Notes under the pieces: generated by a model | What the model saw: the letters and a program-made list of their open reading frames with translations, nothing else | What the model was told of the DNA's origin: nothing | Database searches by the model: none | Program-made: the position numbers and the translations under genes | Source of the DNA: Verrucomicrobiia bacterium | GTDB taxonomy: Bacteria; Verrucomicrobiota; Verrucomicrobiia; Limisphaerales; Fontisphaeraceae | Direction of reading: 5' to 3' | Assembly: GCA_026414565.1 (NCBI GenBank) | Contig: JAOAIT010000012.1 | Location: 1 to 64,000 of the forward strand | DNA length: 64,000 nt | In this document: one piece after another, positions 9,319-19,800 of the stretch | Position numbering within the stretch: the stretch's first letter is position 1 | Layout: each line of letters starts with the position of its first letter

Positions 9319-10466
9319 GCGCCACCCCCGGCTATTTCCCGGTAGATTTCCACATGCCCGGCCGCCACCACCGCTGGCGTGTGCCGCTCCTGCACCCGCT
9401 GCCGGCCGGCGGACGCCAGTCCCTCCCGCCACGCCGCTTGCTCGAGCATCTGCTCCAGGCGCTCCCGCATGTCCTGCGTGTTCAACGGATCAAACAAGAC
9501 CCCGTTCACGCCGTCCTCGATCAAATCCGGAATGCCCCCCACCCGCGCAGCCGCCACCGGCACGCCCGCAGCCATGGCCTCCAACAGGGCCATCGGACAG
9601 TTGTCCTCCAAACTGGGCAGCACCATCAGCGTGGCCCGGGCCAGTTTCTCCATCAACTGCCCCCGGCTCCAGAAGCCCTCATGCTGGCACCAGGAGAATT
9701 GTTTCACCGTGCGCTGGAATTCCTGATAATACGGATCCCGCGGCTCTCCCAGCCCCGCAAACACCACCCGAAACTGCAGCCGCCCGGCCAGCGGCGCCAG
9801 CGCCTCCATCAGACGCAACTGGTTCTTCAAAGCAATGATGTTCGCCGGACAAACCACCAGCGGCACCGGCTCAGGCTCGCGCTTCACCGCAAAAAAAGCC
9901 GGATCCACCGCATTGGGTAAATACCACGTCCGCCGCGCCAAACCTTCCACCTCCCGCAACGAATGGCGGCTGAGACACAACACCCCTCCCGTCCGCCGCA
10001 CCACCAGGCCCTCCAGTTTCGCCGTTATCCAGAAGTAGCTCAGCGGACGCGGCCGATACAACCGCGCAATGGCGCGCATGTTGCCATGCAACGTGATCAG
10101 ATTCCGCCGCCCGCTGTAAACAGCGGCCAGTCCACAATAGCGCTCCGTCCCCTGCCCATGCACCACGTCCGGCTGCAACTGCTCAATCCGCCGCCGCAAC
10201 GCCCGCACCGCCGGCACATACAGCCCGCTCAATCCCGCCCGCCGCCCCGCCGGCACCAGATGAAAAGGCACCCGCCCAAACAACGTCGCCGGCGCGCGCA
10301 TCGGACGCCGCGTGATGGACAGCACATGCACCTCCACCTCCTCCCGCTCCCGCAATCCCATCAACAGCGCCGTCGGCGCCGTGCCCAACTGCGGCTCCGG
10401 CTGCTCATATTGCCGGCGCTCGTCCCGGTTGTCCGGGATGATCATGGCTATCCGCAACGTCTTCAT
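9315..10466 (-). CDS. GT4-family glycosyltransferase
   Basis: The product is 383 residues, starting at the ATG at 10466 (MKTLRIAM). It has the two-lobed GT-B layout: an N-terminal acceptor lobe with DVVHGQGTERY near residue 100, then a donor lobe with VVCPANI..LKNQLRLMEAL and the E-x7-E nucleotide-sugar motif around SLEDNCPMALLEAMAAGVPV. This is typical of the glycosyl transferases group 1 family. It is coupled by an ATGA overlap to the flippase gene downstream, forming a two-gene glycan assembly-export unit. Donor and acceptor are unknown. Confidence 0.88.
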   Translation of the reverse strand: MKTLRIAMIIPDNRDERRQYEQPEPQLGTAPTALLMGLREREEVEVHVLSITRRPMRAPATLFGRVPFHLVPAGRRAGLSGLYVPAVRALRRRIEQLQPDVVHGQGTERYCGLAAVYSGRRNLITLHGNMRAIARLYRPRPLSYFWITAKLEGLVVRRTGGVLCLSRHSLREVEGLARRTWYLPNAVDPAFFAVKREPEPVPLVVCPANIIALKNQLRLMEALAPLAGRLQFRVVFAGLGEPRDPYYQEFQRTVKQFSWCQHEGFWSRGQLMEKLARATLMVLPSLEDNCPMALLEAMAAGVPVAAARVGGIPDLIEDGVNGVLFDPLNTQDMRERLEQMLEQAAWREGLASAGRQRVQERHTPAVVAAGHVEIYREIAGGGA

Positions 10467-10677
10467 GCTCGGGCCGCCACCGGTATCCGCCTTCCTGCCG
10501 CCTCCCATGGCCCACGCGGAGCCACGCTCTGATAATCCGAGGCGCTCATGCCACCAGTCCCATGTGGCCGCATACTAATTTCCGCCCGCCTCCACTGACA
10601 AGGGATTAGTGGCTCGCCGCGCAGCCGGCCGCCAAATGCCCGCTTGTCATTTGCCCCAAACGTGCCACTTTTGCTCT

Positions 10678-11127
<450 letters not shown>

Positions 11128-11182
11128 CGCCGCGCCGTTTTCCTGTTGTCGTCAGACCGGCGGGCCGTTAGGTTTGCGCCCG

Positions 11183-12199
11183 ATGATTGGCCGTATCTTG
11201 CCATGTTGGATGCTGTTGGCCGCCGGCCTTGCCGGTGCCGCAGGGCCTTCCCTCAATGAACTCCGGGAGGTCCTGCTCAAACATTTGGAGGGCGTCAACC
11301 CGGAGATGCTGGACGAAGCCGCCGTGGACGGCATCTTGCGCCGCTTCAGCAACCAGGTCATGCTCGTGACCAACGCCGCCCCCCGCGCCCCACGCTCCGC
11401 CACCGCGGACACCAATGCCCCCGCCGTCGCCCAGCACCGCATCTTCGACGACCAATATGGTTATTTGCGCCTCACCCGTCTCGAAAGCGAAACCGTGGAC
11501 GAAATCACCCGGGCTTTGTCTGAACTGACCTCCTCCAATCAACTCAAGGGCCTCGTGTTGGACCTCCGCTTCGCCGCCGGACGCGACCTGGCCGCCGCCG
11601 GACGCCTGGCCCAATGGTTCGTGGGCCGCAACCGCCTCCTCATGGAATGGAAAGGCCAAAAAATCACCGCCCCGCCCGAACCCGCCGGGAACCCCGGCCC
11701 GCTGGTCGTCCTCATCAACGGCCAGACCAAAGGCGCGCCCGAAGTGCTGGCGGCCATCCTCCGCGAACAAATCACCGCCGTCCTCATCGGCTCCCCCACC
11801 AGCGGCGACACCGCCGAGTATCGCGAAGTCACCCTCGCCAACGGCCAGCTCCTCCGCCTGGCCGTGGCCGCCGTCACCCTCGGCGACGGCCAGCCCCTCA
11901 AACCCGGCGGCGTCCGCCCGGACATCCTCGCCGCCGTCAGTGAACGCGAAGAACGCGCCTATCTCGACAACCCCTTCCGCCTGGGAGAGGGAGGCGGCGA
12001 CCCGGCCTCGCGCCCACGCCTCACCGAAGCCGACCTCGTCCGCATGAAACGGGAAAGCTCCGAAGGCGAAAGCCCCGCCCGCCCCCGCCCCTCCACCCGC
12101 CCGGACCCCGCCGCCCAACTGGTGCGCGACCCGGCTCTGGCCCGGGGACTGGACTTGCTTAAAGGTTTGAATCTGCTCAAAATGGGCCGCGGTTCCTGA
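11183..12199 (+). CDS. Secreted S41-peptidase-like protein lacking the catalytic dyad
   Basis: The product is 338 residues from the ATG at 11183, with a signal peptide of about 20 residues. The central part has the tail-specific protease (S41/CtpA) fold pattern: GYLRLTRL..ETV, LVLDLRFAAG, LVVLINGQTKGAPEV and a closing PDG-type strand. At the nucleophile site the usual SASASE reads TKGAPE, so Ser is replaced by Gly. The usual FGKG lysine site reads SGDT. There is no PDZ domain. It is therefore probably a pseudo-protease or binding protein. The C-terminal 60 residues are rich in Arg, Pro and Ser. Confidence 0.72.
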   Translation: MIGRILPCWMLLAAGLAGAAGPSLNELREVLLKHLEGVNPEMLDEAAVDGILRRFSNQVMLVTNAAPRAPRSATADTNAPAVAQHRIFDDQYGYLRLTRLESETVDEITRALSELTSSNQLKGLVLDLRFAAGRDLAAAGRLAQWFVGRNRLLMEWKGQKITAPPEPAGNPGPLVVLINGQTKGAPEVLAAILREQITAVLIGSPTSGDTAEYREVTLANGQLLRLAVAAVTLGDGQPLKPGGVRPDILAAVSEREERAYLDNPFRLGEGGGDPASRPRLTEADLVRMKRESSEGESPARPRPSTRPDPAAQLVRDPALARGLDLLKGLNLLKMGRGS

Positions 12200-12238
12200 G
12201 GAGCCTGCCCATCAGGCGCCCCAAGGCGGGTTTTACCA

Positions 12239-12281
12239 TTGACGCCAACACCTGTCTTGACCAACTTGACCGCTGGTTGAC
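12239..12281 (+). repeat. Four TTGAC words before the fusion gene
   Basis: TTGAC occurs at 12239, 12257, 12266 and 12277, all on the plus strand, just before the ATG at 12285. No -10 element fits any of them well, so they may be regulator half-sites, or chance. Confidence 0.3.
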
Positions 12282-12284
12282 GGC

Positions 12285-14444
12285 ATGAAAACCGTACTGT
12301 TTGTCTGCACCGGAAATATCTGCCGCAGTCCCATGGCCGAAGGATTGCTGCGCCATCTGACCCGCGACAAAGGCGGGTACCGCGCACTCTCCTGCGGCCT
12401 GGGCACGCTCGAAGGCCAGATGCCCAGCGCCCACGCCGTCCGGGCCATGGCTGACATCGGCATTGACATCTCGCACCAGCGCAGCCAGCCCATTAGCGCC
12501 GCCCTCGTCGAGCAGGCCGATGTCATCGTCGGCATGACCCGCAGTCATGTGGAACAAATCCTCCTCCTGTACCCCCACGCGGCCGAAAAAACCTTCCTCT
12601 TGCGCGAATTTGACGACACCCTGCCCAACCACCAAAAAGACATCGCCGACCCCATCGGCATGCCCTACGAGGTCTATGTCGAATGCCGCCGGCAAATTGA
12701 ACAAGGAATCCGAGCCATGCTGAACTTTTTTGAATCCGCTCAAAACCACCGCGAAACCACCGCCCAGCTCCGCGCCGCCATCGGCGCCGACCACGGCGGC
12801 TTCGCCTTGAAGGAAGCCCTCAAACCCCTCCTGGAGGCGCGCGGCTTTGTCGTCGAAGACCACGGCGCCGCCTCCGCGGAATCCTGTGACTACCCCGACT
12901 ACGCCCAGGCCGTCGCCGAAGAAGTCGCCCTGGGCCGGGCCGCCTTGGGCGTCCTCGTCTGCACCACCGGCATCGGCATGAGCATGGCCGCCAACAAAAT
13001 CCCCGGCGCGCGCGCGGCCCTCGTCACCACCCCCGAGCTGGCCCGCCTGGCCCGCACGCACAACGATGCCAACATCCTTTGCCTCGGCGCCAAAGTCACC
13101 CCCCCCGAAACCGCCAAAGCCATCCTCGAAGCCTTCCTCGAGGCCGGCTTCGAAGGCGGCCGCCATCTGCGCCGCGTCCTCAAGATGGAAAAAGGCCTCT
13201 CCTGCCCCGGCCTCTGGTTGAAACGCACCGACCCGGCCATCGCCGACGCCATCGCCCGCGAGCGCCAGCGCCAGCAGGAAAACATCGAGCTGATCGCCAG
13301 CGAGAACTTCACCAGCCTCGCCGTCATGGAGGCCCAGGGCTCCGTCCTCACCAACAAATACGCCGAAGGCTACCCCGGCAAACGCTGGTATGGCGGCTGC
13401 GAAAATGTGGACGTGGCCGAGCAACTGGCCGTGGACCGCGCCAAGGCCCTCTTCGGCGCCGAACATGCCAACGTCCAGCCCCACTCCGGCAGCTCGGCCA
13501 ACATGGCCGTTTATTTCGCCATGCTCAAGCCCGGCGACAAAATGCTGACCATGGACCTCAGCCACGGCGGCCATCTGACCCACGGCAACAAGGCCAATTT
13601 CTCCGGCAAGTTCTTTGAAATCATCCATTACGGCGTGCGCCGCGAGGACGAGCGCATTGATTACCATCAACTGGCCGACCTCGCCCGCCAGCACCGCCCC
13701 CGCATGATCACCGTGGGCGCCAGCGCCTACCCGCGCATCATTGATTTTGCCCAAATGGGCGAAATCGCCCGCGAGGTCGGCGCCCTCCTCCTGGCCGATA
13801 TTGCCCACATCGCCGGCCTCATCGCCGCCGGCCTGCACCCCAGCCCGGTCGGCCACGCCGATTTTGTCACCACCACCACCCACAAAACCTTGCGCGGACC
13901 TCGCGGCGGCCTCATCCTCTGCAAGGCCCAGTACGCCAAGGAAATTGACTCCATCACCTTCCCCGGCATCCAGGGCGGCCCGCTCATGCACGTCATCGCC
14001 GCCAAGGCCGTCTGCTTCCAGGAAGCCATGCAGCCGGAGTTCAAAACGTACCAGCAAAATATCCTCAAAAACGCCCAGGCCCTGGCGCAGGGGCTCGCCC
14101 GCAACAACTTCCGCCTCGTCAGCGGCGGCACCGACAACCACCTCATGCTCGTGGATGTCGGCGCCCGCGGCATGACCGGCAAGGACTGCCAGATTGCCCT
14201 CGACGAAGCCGGCATCACCGTCAACAAAAACACCATCCCCTTTGAAACCCGCTCCCCCTTCCAGGCCAGCGGCATCCGCCTCGGCACCCCGGCCGTCACC
14301 ACCCGCGGCATGGGCGAAAAGGAAATGGCCGCCATTGCCGACATGATTGCCGAAGTGCTCTGTGACCTCAAAAATCCCGCCACCGCCCGCCAGGTCCGCG
14401 AGCGCGTGCGCGAGCTGACCGCGAAATTCCCCTTGCCCTATTGA
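12285..14444 (+). CDS. glyA: Trifunctional fusion: LMW phosphatase - ribose-5-P isomerase B - serine hydroxymethyltransferase
   Basis: One uninterrupted frame of 719 residues holds three complete enzymes. Residues 1-150 are an LMW protein-tyrosine phosphatase: [12 protein letters not shown] with C8/R14 and a DPIG acid loop at D122. Residues 162-303 are RpiB: GADHGG, catalytic C226 in VCTTGIGMS, and H259 in THND. Residues 304-719 are SHMT, which makes glycine and methylene-THF from serine: [23 protein letters not shown] and the PLP lysine K534 in [13 protein letters not shown]. Each part has near-normal length. Internal ATGs at 12717 and 13185 have no evident ribosome site. Firmicutes keep ywlE, ywlF (rpiB) and glyA in one cluster, so this looks like a fusion of ancient neighbours. 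The Ile after Asn in the P-loop favours phosphotyrosine over phosphoarginine. Confidence 0.9.
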   Translation: MKTVLFVCTGNICRSPMAEGLLRHLTRDKGGYRALSCGLGTLEGQMPSAHAVRAMADIGIDISHQRSQPISAALVEQADVIVGMTRSHVEQILLLYPHAAEKTFLLREFDDTLPNHQKDIADPIGMPYEVYVECRRQIEQGIRAMLNFFESAQNHRETTAQLRAAIGADHGGFALKEALKPLLEARGFVVEDHGAASAESCDYPDYAQAVAEEVALGRAALGVLVCTTGIGMSMAANKIPGARAALVTTPELARLARTHNDANILCLGAKVTPPETAKAILEAFLEAGFEGGRHLRRVLKMEKGLSCPGLWLKRTDPAIADAIARERQRQQENIELIASENFTSLAVMEAQGSVLTNKYAEGYPGKRWYGGCENVDVAEQLAVDRAKALFGAEHANVQPHSGSSANMAVYFAMLKPGDKMLTMDLSHGGHLTHGNKANFSGKFFEIIHYGVRREDERIDYHQLADLARQHRPRMITVGASAYPRIIDFAQMGEIAREVGALLLADIAHIAGLIAAGLHPSPVGHADFVTTTTHKTLRGPRGGLILCKAQYAKEIDSITFPGIQGGPLMHVIAAKAVCFQEAMQPEFKTYQQNILKNAQALAQGLARNNFRLVSGGTDNHLMLVDVGARGMTGKDCQIALDEAGITVNKNTIPFETRSPFQASGIRLGTPAVTTRGMGEKEMAAIADMIAEVLCDLKNPATARQVRERVRELTAKFPLPY

Positions 14445-14470
14445 TTTTTGCTGGTAAGTTAACTCCGTCA

Positions 14471-14500
14471 CCAGCCCGCACGGGGCTGGGCGTTGTTTAG
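14471..14500 (+). terminator. Possible terminator after the glyA fusion
   Basis: CCAGCCC (14471-14477) pairs with GGGCTGG (14483-14489) around a five-base loop and is followed by GCGTTGTTTAG, a weak T-rich tract. It lies 27 bases after the fusion gene stop and before the rho promoter region. Confidence 0.5.
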
Positions 14501-14563
14501 ACCCGCGTTAGGATAATGCATTCCAACATTGGCGCCTCGGGTCGCCCGATGCGCGCCTTGGTA

Positions 14564-14592
14564 TTGACCCTGCCGCGTTAGATTTTTAATAA
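14564..14592 (+). promoter_or_regulatory. Probable rho promoter
   Basis: TTGACC at 14564-14569 is followed by an AT-rich run with TTTAAT at 14585 (15-base spacer) or TAATAA at 14587 (17-base spacer). The rho ATG is at 14616, so the leader would be very short, with little room for a ribosome site. Confidence 0.5.
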
Positions 14593-14602
14593 CATTTACA
14601 AA

Positions 14603-14632
14603 ATGGCTAAAGCGTATGCCACGAACTGCTAA
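14603..14632 (+). CDS. Nine-codon upstream ORF overlapping the rho start
   Basis: An ATG at 14603 opens a frame encoding MAKAYATNC and stops at 14632, inside rho but in another frame. The rho ATG at 14616 lies within it. It could be a leader that tunes rho translation, or simply an unused ATG. No ribosome site separates the two starts. Confidence 0.25.
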   Translation: MAKAYATNC

Positions 14633-16130
14633 AACCAAAACGGCCAAAAAAAAGGCCGCCAAAAATTTGACCGAAGCCCCTGAGACCTCCCAGGAAAACC
14701 AGGCGGCGATGGCGCTTGTCTCCGAAGCCGGCCCGCCCCCGGCCGCCGACAAAGAGCCGGAAAAAGAAGGGCCGGTGCGCGACGCCTCCGACCTGCGCCC
14801 CCCCCAACATGCCGTCGAAACCACCGAGGGCATGAACGAAGCCCCCGCCGCCCCCGTGGACCGCAGCGCCCCCGGCTCCATCAACATCGCCAAGCTGCAG
14901 GCCATGAGCATGCCGGAGCTGACCAAAATGGCCAAGGAATGGGGCGTGGAAAACTTCGGCACCATGCGCAAGCATGAGATCATCTTCCAGCTCCTCCAGA
15001 AAAATGCCGAGCGCAGCGGCGTCATGTTCTCCGAAGGCGTCCTGGAAGTGCTCCCCGAAGGCTTTGGCTTCCTCCGCTCCCAAAGTTTCAACTACCTCCC
15101 CTGCCCCGAGGATATTTACGTCTCCCCCTCCCAAATCCGCCGCTTCGATTTGCAAACCGGCAATGTCGTCGCCGGCCAGATCCGCCCCCCCAAGGAAAAG
15201 GAAAAGTTCTTCGCCCTCCTCAAAGTCGAGGCCGTGGACGGCGAAGACCCGGAAAAGGCCAAGGACAAAACCCATTTCGACAATCTCACCCCGCTCTTCC
15301 CCAACAAGCGTTTCATCCTCGAAACCGAACCCGATGAACTGTCCACCCGCGTGCTGGACCTCGTCTGCCCCATCGGCAAAGGCACCCGCGGCCTGATTGT
15401 CGCCCCCCCCCGCACCGGCAAAACGGTGCTCATGCAAAAACTCGCCAACGCCATCCTCCGCAACAACCCCGAGGTCTATCTCATCATCCTCCTCATTGAC
15501 GAGCGCCCGGAGGAGGTCACCGACATGGAGCGCACCTGCAAGGGCGCCGAGGTCATCAGCTCCACCTTCGATGAACCCCCCGAACGCCACGTCGCCGTCG
15601 CCGAAATGGTCATCGAAAAAGCCCGCCGCATGGTCGAACACAAGCGCGACGTCGTCATCCTCCTCGACTCCATCACCCGCCTCGCCCGCGCCTACAACAC
15701 CGTCCAGCCGCACTCCGGCAAAATCCTCTCCGGCGGCGTGGACGCCAACGCCCTCCACAAGCCCAAGCGCTTCTTCGGCGCCGCCCGCAACATCGAGGAG
15801 GGCGGCTCCCTCACCATCATGGCCACCGCCCTCATTGACACCGGCTCCCGCATGGACGAAGTCATCTTTGAGGAGTTCAAGGGCACCGGCAACATGGAAG
15901 TGCACCTCGACCGCCATCTGGTGGACCGCCGCATCTTCCCCAGCATCAACATCGAACTCTCCGGCACCCGCAAGGAAGAGCTGCTCTACCACCCGGACGA
16001 GTACCAGAAGATCGTCCTCCTCCGCCGCGCCTTGACCGGCGTCCCGCCGGTGGAAGCCATGGAGCTGCTGCTCAACAAGCTCAAGAAAACCCCCAACAAC
16101 ATCATGTTCCTCTTGAGCCTGTCGGTCTGA
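14616..16130 (+). CDS. rho: Transcription termination factor Rho
   Basis: The product is 504 residues. A Lys/Ala- then Pro/Glu-rich extension occupies about residues 1-85. The Rho N-terminal helical domain (about 88-130) and the cold-shock-like RNA-binding domain with GFGFLRS (about 135-210) follow. The RecA-type motor contains Walker A APPRTGKT (263-270), [13 protein letters not shown], Walker [17 protein letters not shown] and the C-terminal RRIFP..NI.LSGTR segment. Rho is a hexameric RNA helicase that ends transcription. The extension is longer than in E. coli Rho (419 residues), as in several other phyla. A strong intrinsic terminator follows the gene. Confidence 0.97.
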   Translation: MPRTAKTKTAKKKAAKNLTEAPETSQENQAAMALVSEAGPPPAADKEPEKEGPVRDASDLRPPQHAVETTEGMNEAPAAPVDRSAPGSINIAKLQAMSMPELTKMAKEWGVENFGTMRKHEIIFQLLQKNAERSGVMFSEGVLEVLPEGFGFLRSQSFNYLPCPEDIYVSPSQIRRFDLQTGNVVAGQIRPPKEKEKFFALLKVEAVDGEDPEKAKDKTHFDNLTPLFPNKRFILETEPDELSTRVLDLVCPIGKGTRGLIVAPPRTGKTVLMQKLANAILRNNPEVYLIILLIDERPEEVTDMERTCKGAEVISSTFDEPPERHVAVAEMVIEKARRMVEHKRDVVILLDSITRLARAYNTVQPHSGKILSGGVDANALHKPKRFFGAARNIEEGGSLTIMATALIDTGSRMDEVIFEEFKGTGNMEVHLDRHLVDRRIFPSINIELSGTRKEELLYHPDEYQKIVLLRRALTGVPPVEAMELLLNKLKKTPNNIMFLLSLSV

Positions 16131-16152
16131 GCCCCACGCTCCTTTCCGCCAA

Positions 16153-16187
16153 ACAAAAACCCCGCCCTCCGGGCGGGGTGTTTTTTG
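16153..16187 (+). terminator. Rho-independent terminator after rho
   Basis: CCCCGCCC (16160-16167) pairs perfectly with GGGCGGGG (16171-16178) around a three-base loop. It is followed by TG and six T (16181-16186) and preceded by an A-rich run, so it could also act on the converging gene at 16215. Confidence 0.93.
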
Positions 16188-16214
16188 CCAGCCTCAATCC
16201 GCCCCGGCGGCGGC

Positions 16215-16709
16215 CTACAGTTGCAAACGCGCGTCCTTGTCGAGCATCTCGCTCAGGTTGGTCCAGGACGTCTCATTCATGGTGTTGAACGCGTGCAGAT
16301 ACACAATCACCGCCTCGCGCGGATGCTTCTCCAGCAGAAAATCCACCGCCGCCTTCAATTTCTCATCCTCCACCTTCTCGGGCAGATCCTCCACCACCCC
16401 CTCCTTGTGCGGAATGCCCAGGTGATCCAGAAAATCCGCCAGCATCGCGCTTTGTTTCTTCAACAACCACGTGCGAATCAGGTTGCTCGCCGCCGGCTCC
16501 ATGTGCGGCTTGGTCAACATCTCCAGCATCAACTTGTGCCGCTGCACCCGCGGTTGCCGCTCCAAAAACACCGGCCGCACCCGCCGGGCCTCCGCCACCG
16601 CCGCCATCGTCGCGCGGTACACCGGTTTGTCCGCCGCATACGCATGCTCAATAATGTCATTGGCCAGCTCGGGCGGTATGAACGCTAACAGCTCGTTGGA
16701 CGTCATCAT
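16215..16709 (-). CDS. Conserved-looking hypothetical protein, helical
   Basis: The product is 164 residues, beginning with two adjacent ATG codons (16709 and 16706). It is soluble, with no signal peptide or membrane segment, and appears largely alpha-helical: FIPPELANDIIEHAYAADK, then a basic middle and an acidic EDLPEKVEDEKLK stretch. I do not recognise the family. It converges with rho across the shared terminator and is divergent from the UvrA-family gene, with about 115 bases between starts. Confidence 0.65.
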   Translation of the reverse strand: MMTSNELLAFIPPELANDIIEHAYAADKPVYRATMAAVAEARRVRPVFLERQPRVQRHKLMLEMLTKPHMEPAASNLIRTWLLKKQSAMLADFLDHLGIPHKEGVVEDLPEKVEDEKLKAAVDFLLEKHPREAVIVYLHAFNTMNETSWTNLSEMLDKDARLQL

Positions 16710-16824
16710 AAACGTTTAACGTGCCGCGCAGTCTAAACGGGACAACCGCTCACTGGCAAGCGTCCCGTGCATGACCGCTCCCCGGGCGTTTGACATCCCC
16801 CGCCGCCGCCGTACATTCAACCCC

Positions 16825-19800
16825 ATGGCGCAAGAGCCTGCTCCAGCCTGCATCCGCCTGCGCGGCGTGCGGCACAACAACCTGAAGCACTTTGACCTCG
16901 ACCTCCCCCTGGGCCGGCTGATCGTCATCACCGGCCTCAGCGGCTCGGGCAAAAGCTCCCTGGCCTTTGACACCCTCTTTGCCGAGGGGCAACGCCGCTA
17001 CATCGAAACCTTCTCCCCCTACGCCCGCCAATTCTTTGACCGCATGGACAAACCGGCGGTGGACAGCATCGAGGGCATCCCCCCCGCCATCGCCATTGAA
17101 CAGCGCAACACCGTCCGCTCCACCCGCTCCACCGTCGGCACCATGACCGAGCTGTGCGAGTTCATGAAACAGCTCTGGCCCCACGTCGCCCGCCTCTACT
17201 GCGCCGGCTGCGGCCAGCCGGTCCGCCGCGAACCCCCCGAAACAGTGTGGGAAACCGTCGCCCGCGACTGCCAGGGACAGGAAGTCCTCGTAACCTTCGC
17301 CCTGCCGCTCTCCGCCAAACTCAGTGTGCCAGAGTCTTTGCAGCTCATCCAGCGCCAGGGTTACCGCCGCCTGCTGGTGCAGGATACCGTCATGGACATT
17401 GACGCCGCAGCGGCTTGGCTCTCCCCCTCGCCACCCCCCCACGTAACCGTGATTCAAGACCGCCTGCGCGTCAGCCCCGAGGGGCGCAGCCGCTTCCTCG
17501 AAGCCTGCGAGCAGGCCTATCACTTCGGGCATGGCCGCCTGCGCGTCTGGCCCCTGCACCAGGGCCGCCCCGTGCCGGATAAAGCGCTCAGTTTCAGCAT
17601 CCACTGGCATTGTGCCCGCTGCGATTTGACCTATTCCCCGCCAGCCCCCGCCCTCTTCTCCTTCAACCACCCGGCAGGCGCCTGCCCGGCCTGCAAAGGT
17701 TTTGGCCGCATCATCACCGTGGATTACCGGCGCGCCCTGCCCGACCCCGCCAAATCCCTCGCCGAAGGGGCCATCAAACCCTGGCAAAGCGGCATGAGCC
17801 GCGAATGCCAGGATGATCTGCTGACTTTCTGCAAAAAACGCGGCGTGCCGGTGAACGTGCCTTTCAAGGATTTGCCGTCCGACATCCAAAATTGGGTCAT
17901 CGAGGGCGATCCCGACTATGGCCGCGACGCCGCCCATCAATGGCCCCATTCTTGGTACGGTTTGCGGGGCTATTTCCGCTGGCTGGAATCCAAAACCTAC
18001 AAAATGCACGTCCGCGTGCTCCTCTCCCGCTATCGTGCCTACACCCTTTGCCCCGCCTGCCAGGGCACCCGCCTGAAACCGGAGGCCCTCAATTATCGCC
18101 TCCCCCCTCCCTCCCCCCCCTTGACCCTGCCGGACTTCTACCGCCTGACCCTCCAAAAGGCCCTGGAAGTCGCCACCCAATTGCGCCAGTCCCACCCCTG
18201 GCAACCTCACCACCCCCTGGCTGTCGTCCTGGACGAAGTCTGCGCCCGCCTCGGTTACCTCGTGGAAATCGGTCTGGGCTACCTGACCCTGGACCGTCCC
18301 ACCCGCACGCTCTCCGGCGGCGAAACCGAGCGCGTCAACCTCGCCACCTGCCTCGGCACCCGCCTGGTCAACACCCTCTTCGTGTTGGATGAACCCAGCG
18401 TCGGACTGCATCCCCGCGACACCCATCGCCTGGTAAAACTGCTTCACCGCCTGCGCGACGCCGGCAACACCGTCGTGGTGGTCGAGCACGAACCGCTGAT
18501 CATTCAGGCCGCCGATCAAATCGTGGACCTGGGCCCCGGCCACGGCGCCGAGGGTGGCCATCTGATTTTTCAGGGCTGCCTGGCCCAACTCAAACGCTGC
18601 CAGCACTCCCTCACCGGCGCCTATCTTGGCGGCCGCCGGGCCATCCCCCTCCCCGCCCGCCGCGCCGTGGACCCCACCACCCCCCGCCTCGTCATCCACC
18701 ATGCCCGCGCCCACAACCTCAAGGATTTGACGGTGGAAATTCCTCTGGGACGTCTGGTGGCCCTCACCGGCGTCAGCGGCTCCGGCAAAACCACCCTCCT
18801 GCGCGAGGTGCTCCTCCCCCTCCTCGCGGCGCATTTTCCCAACCTCAACGTCCAAGCCTCCAAAGATACCGAGGAGAACGAGGAAGACGACCCGGCCCTG
18901 GCTCAAACCTCCGACGCCACCGCCGCATCCTCCCTCGAAGGCGCCGAGGCCCTGGGCCATGTCGTCTGGGTGGACCAATCGCCCATCGGACGCACCCCGC
19001 GCTCCAACCCCGCCCTCTACACCGGCGCCTTCGAGGCCTTGCGTGAGTTCTTCGCCCAACTCCCCGTGGCCGCCCAGGCCGGACTTAAAGCCAGCGACTT
19101 CAGCTTCAACTCCGAGCGCGGCCAGTGCCCCGCCTGCCGGGGCGCAGGCTTCGAAAAAGTGGAAATGCAATTCCTGAGCGATGTCTTCCTGCGCTGCCCC
19201 GTCTGCCAGGGCCGCCGCTACCGCCCCGAAGTCTTGAAGATCACTTTCGCCGACCCCCGCCAACCAGGCCGCGGGTATAACATCGCCGACGTGCTCGAGG
19301 CCTCCGCCGAAGACGTGCAGGCGCTCCTCCAACACTTCCCAGATTCCGCCCCCGCGCGCCGTGCCGCCGCCGCCTTGCAAATCCTGCAGGAGGTGGGCCT
19401 CGGATACCTCCGCCTGGGCCAGCCCATCAACACCCTTTCCGGCGGAGAATCCCAGCGCCTCAAACTCGCCCGGCATCTGGCCGAATTTGCCGCCACCGCC
19501 TCCGCCCACCGTGGACGCCCCACCTTGTTCCTCTTCGACGAGCCAACCACCGGCCTGCACTGGGAAGACGTCCGCGTGCTGCTCGAGGTCTTCCAAAAAC
19601 TGGTCAACGCCGGTCACTCCCTGCTGGTCATTGAGCATAATCTGGAAGTCATCAAAGCGGCAGAGTGGTTGATTGACCTCGGCCCCGAGGCCGGCGAGGC
19701 CGGCGGACAAATCGTCGTCTGCGGCCCTCCCGAAGTGGTGGCCGCCTGCCCCGCCAGCCACACTGGCGCGGCCCTGCGCGCCGATCCCCAGATGGCCCGT

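Noticed and set aside
12177-14471. 764-codon minus-strand frame opposite the glyA fusion
   Set aside because: It is a GC-driven shadow of a gene with three recognised enzymes; the translation is Gly/Ala/Asp-rich and motif-free.
16750-19761. Open frame of about 1000 codons on the minus strand opposite uvrA
   Set aside because: It mirrors uvrA, which has unmistakable motifs. The antisense product is Gly/Ala/Glu-rich without domains, as GC-rich genes commonly give in this frame.
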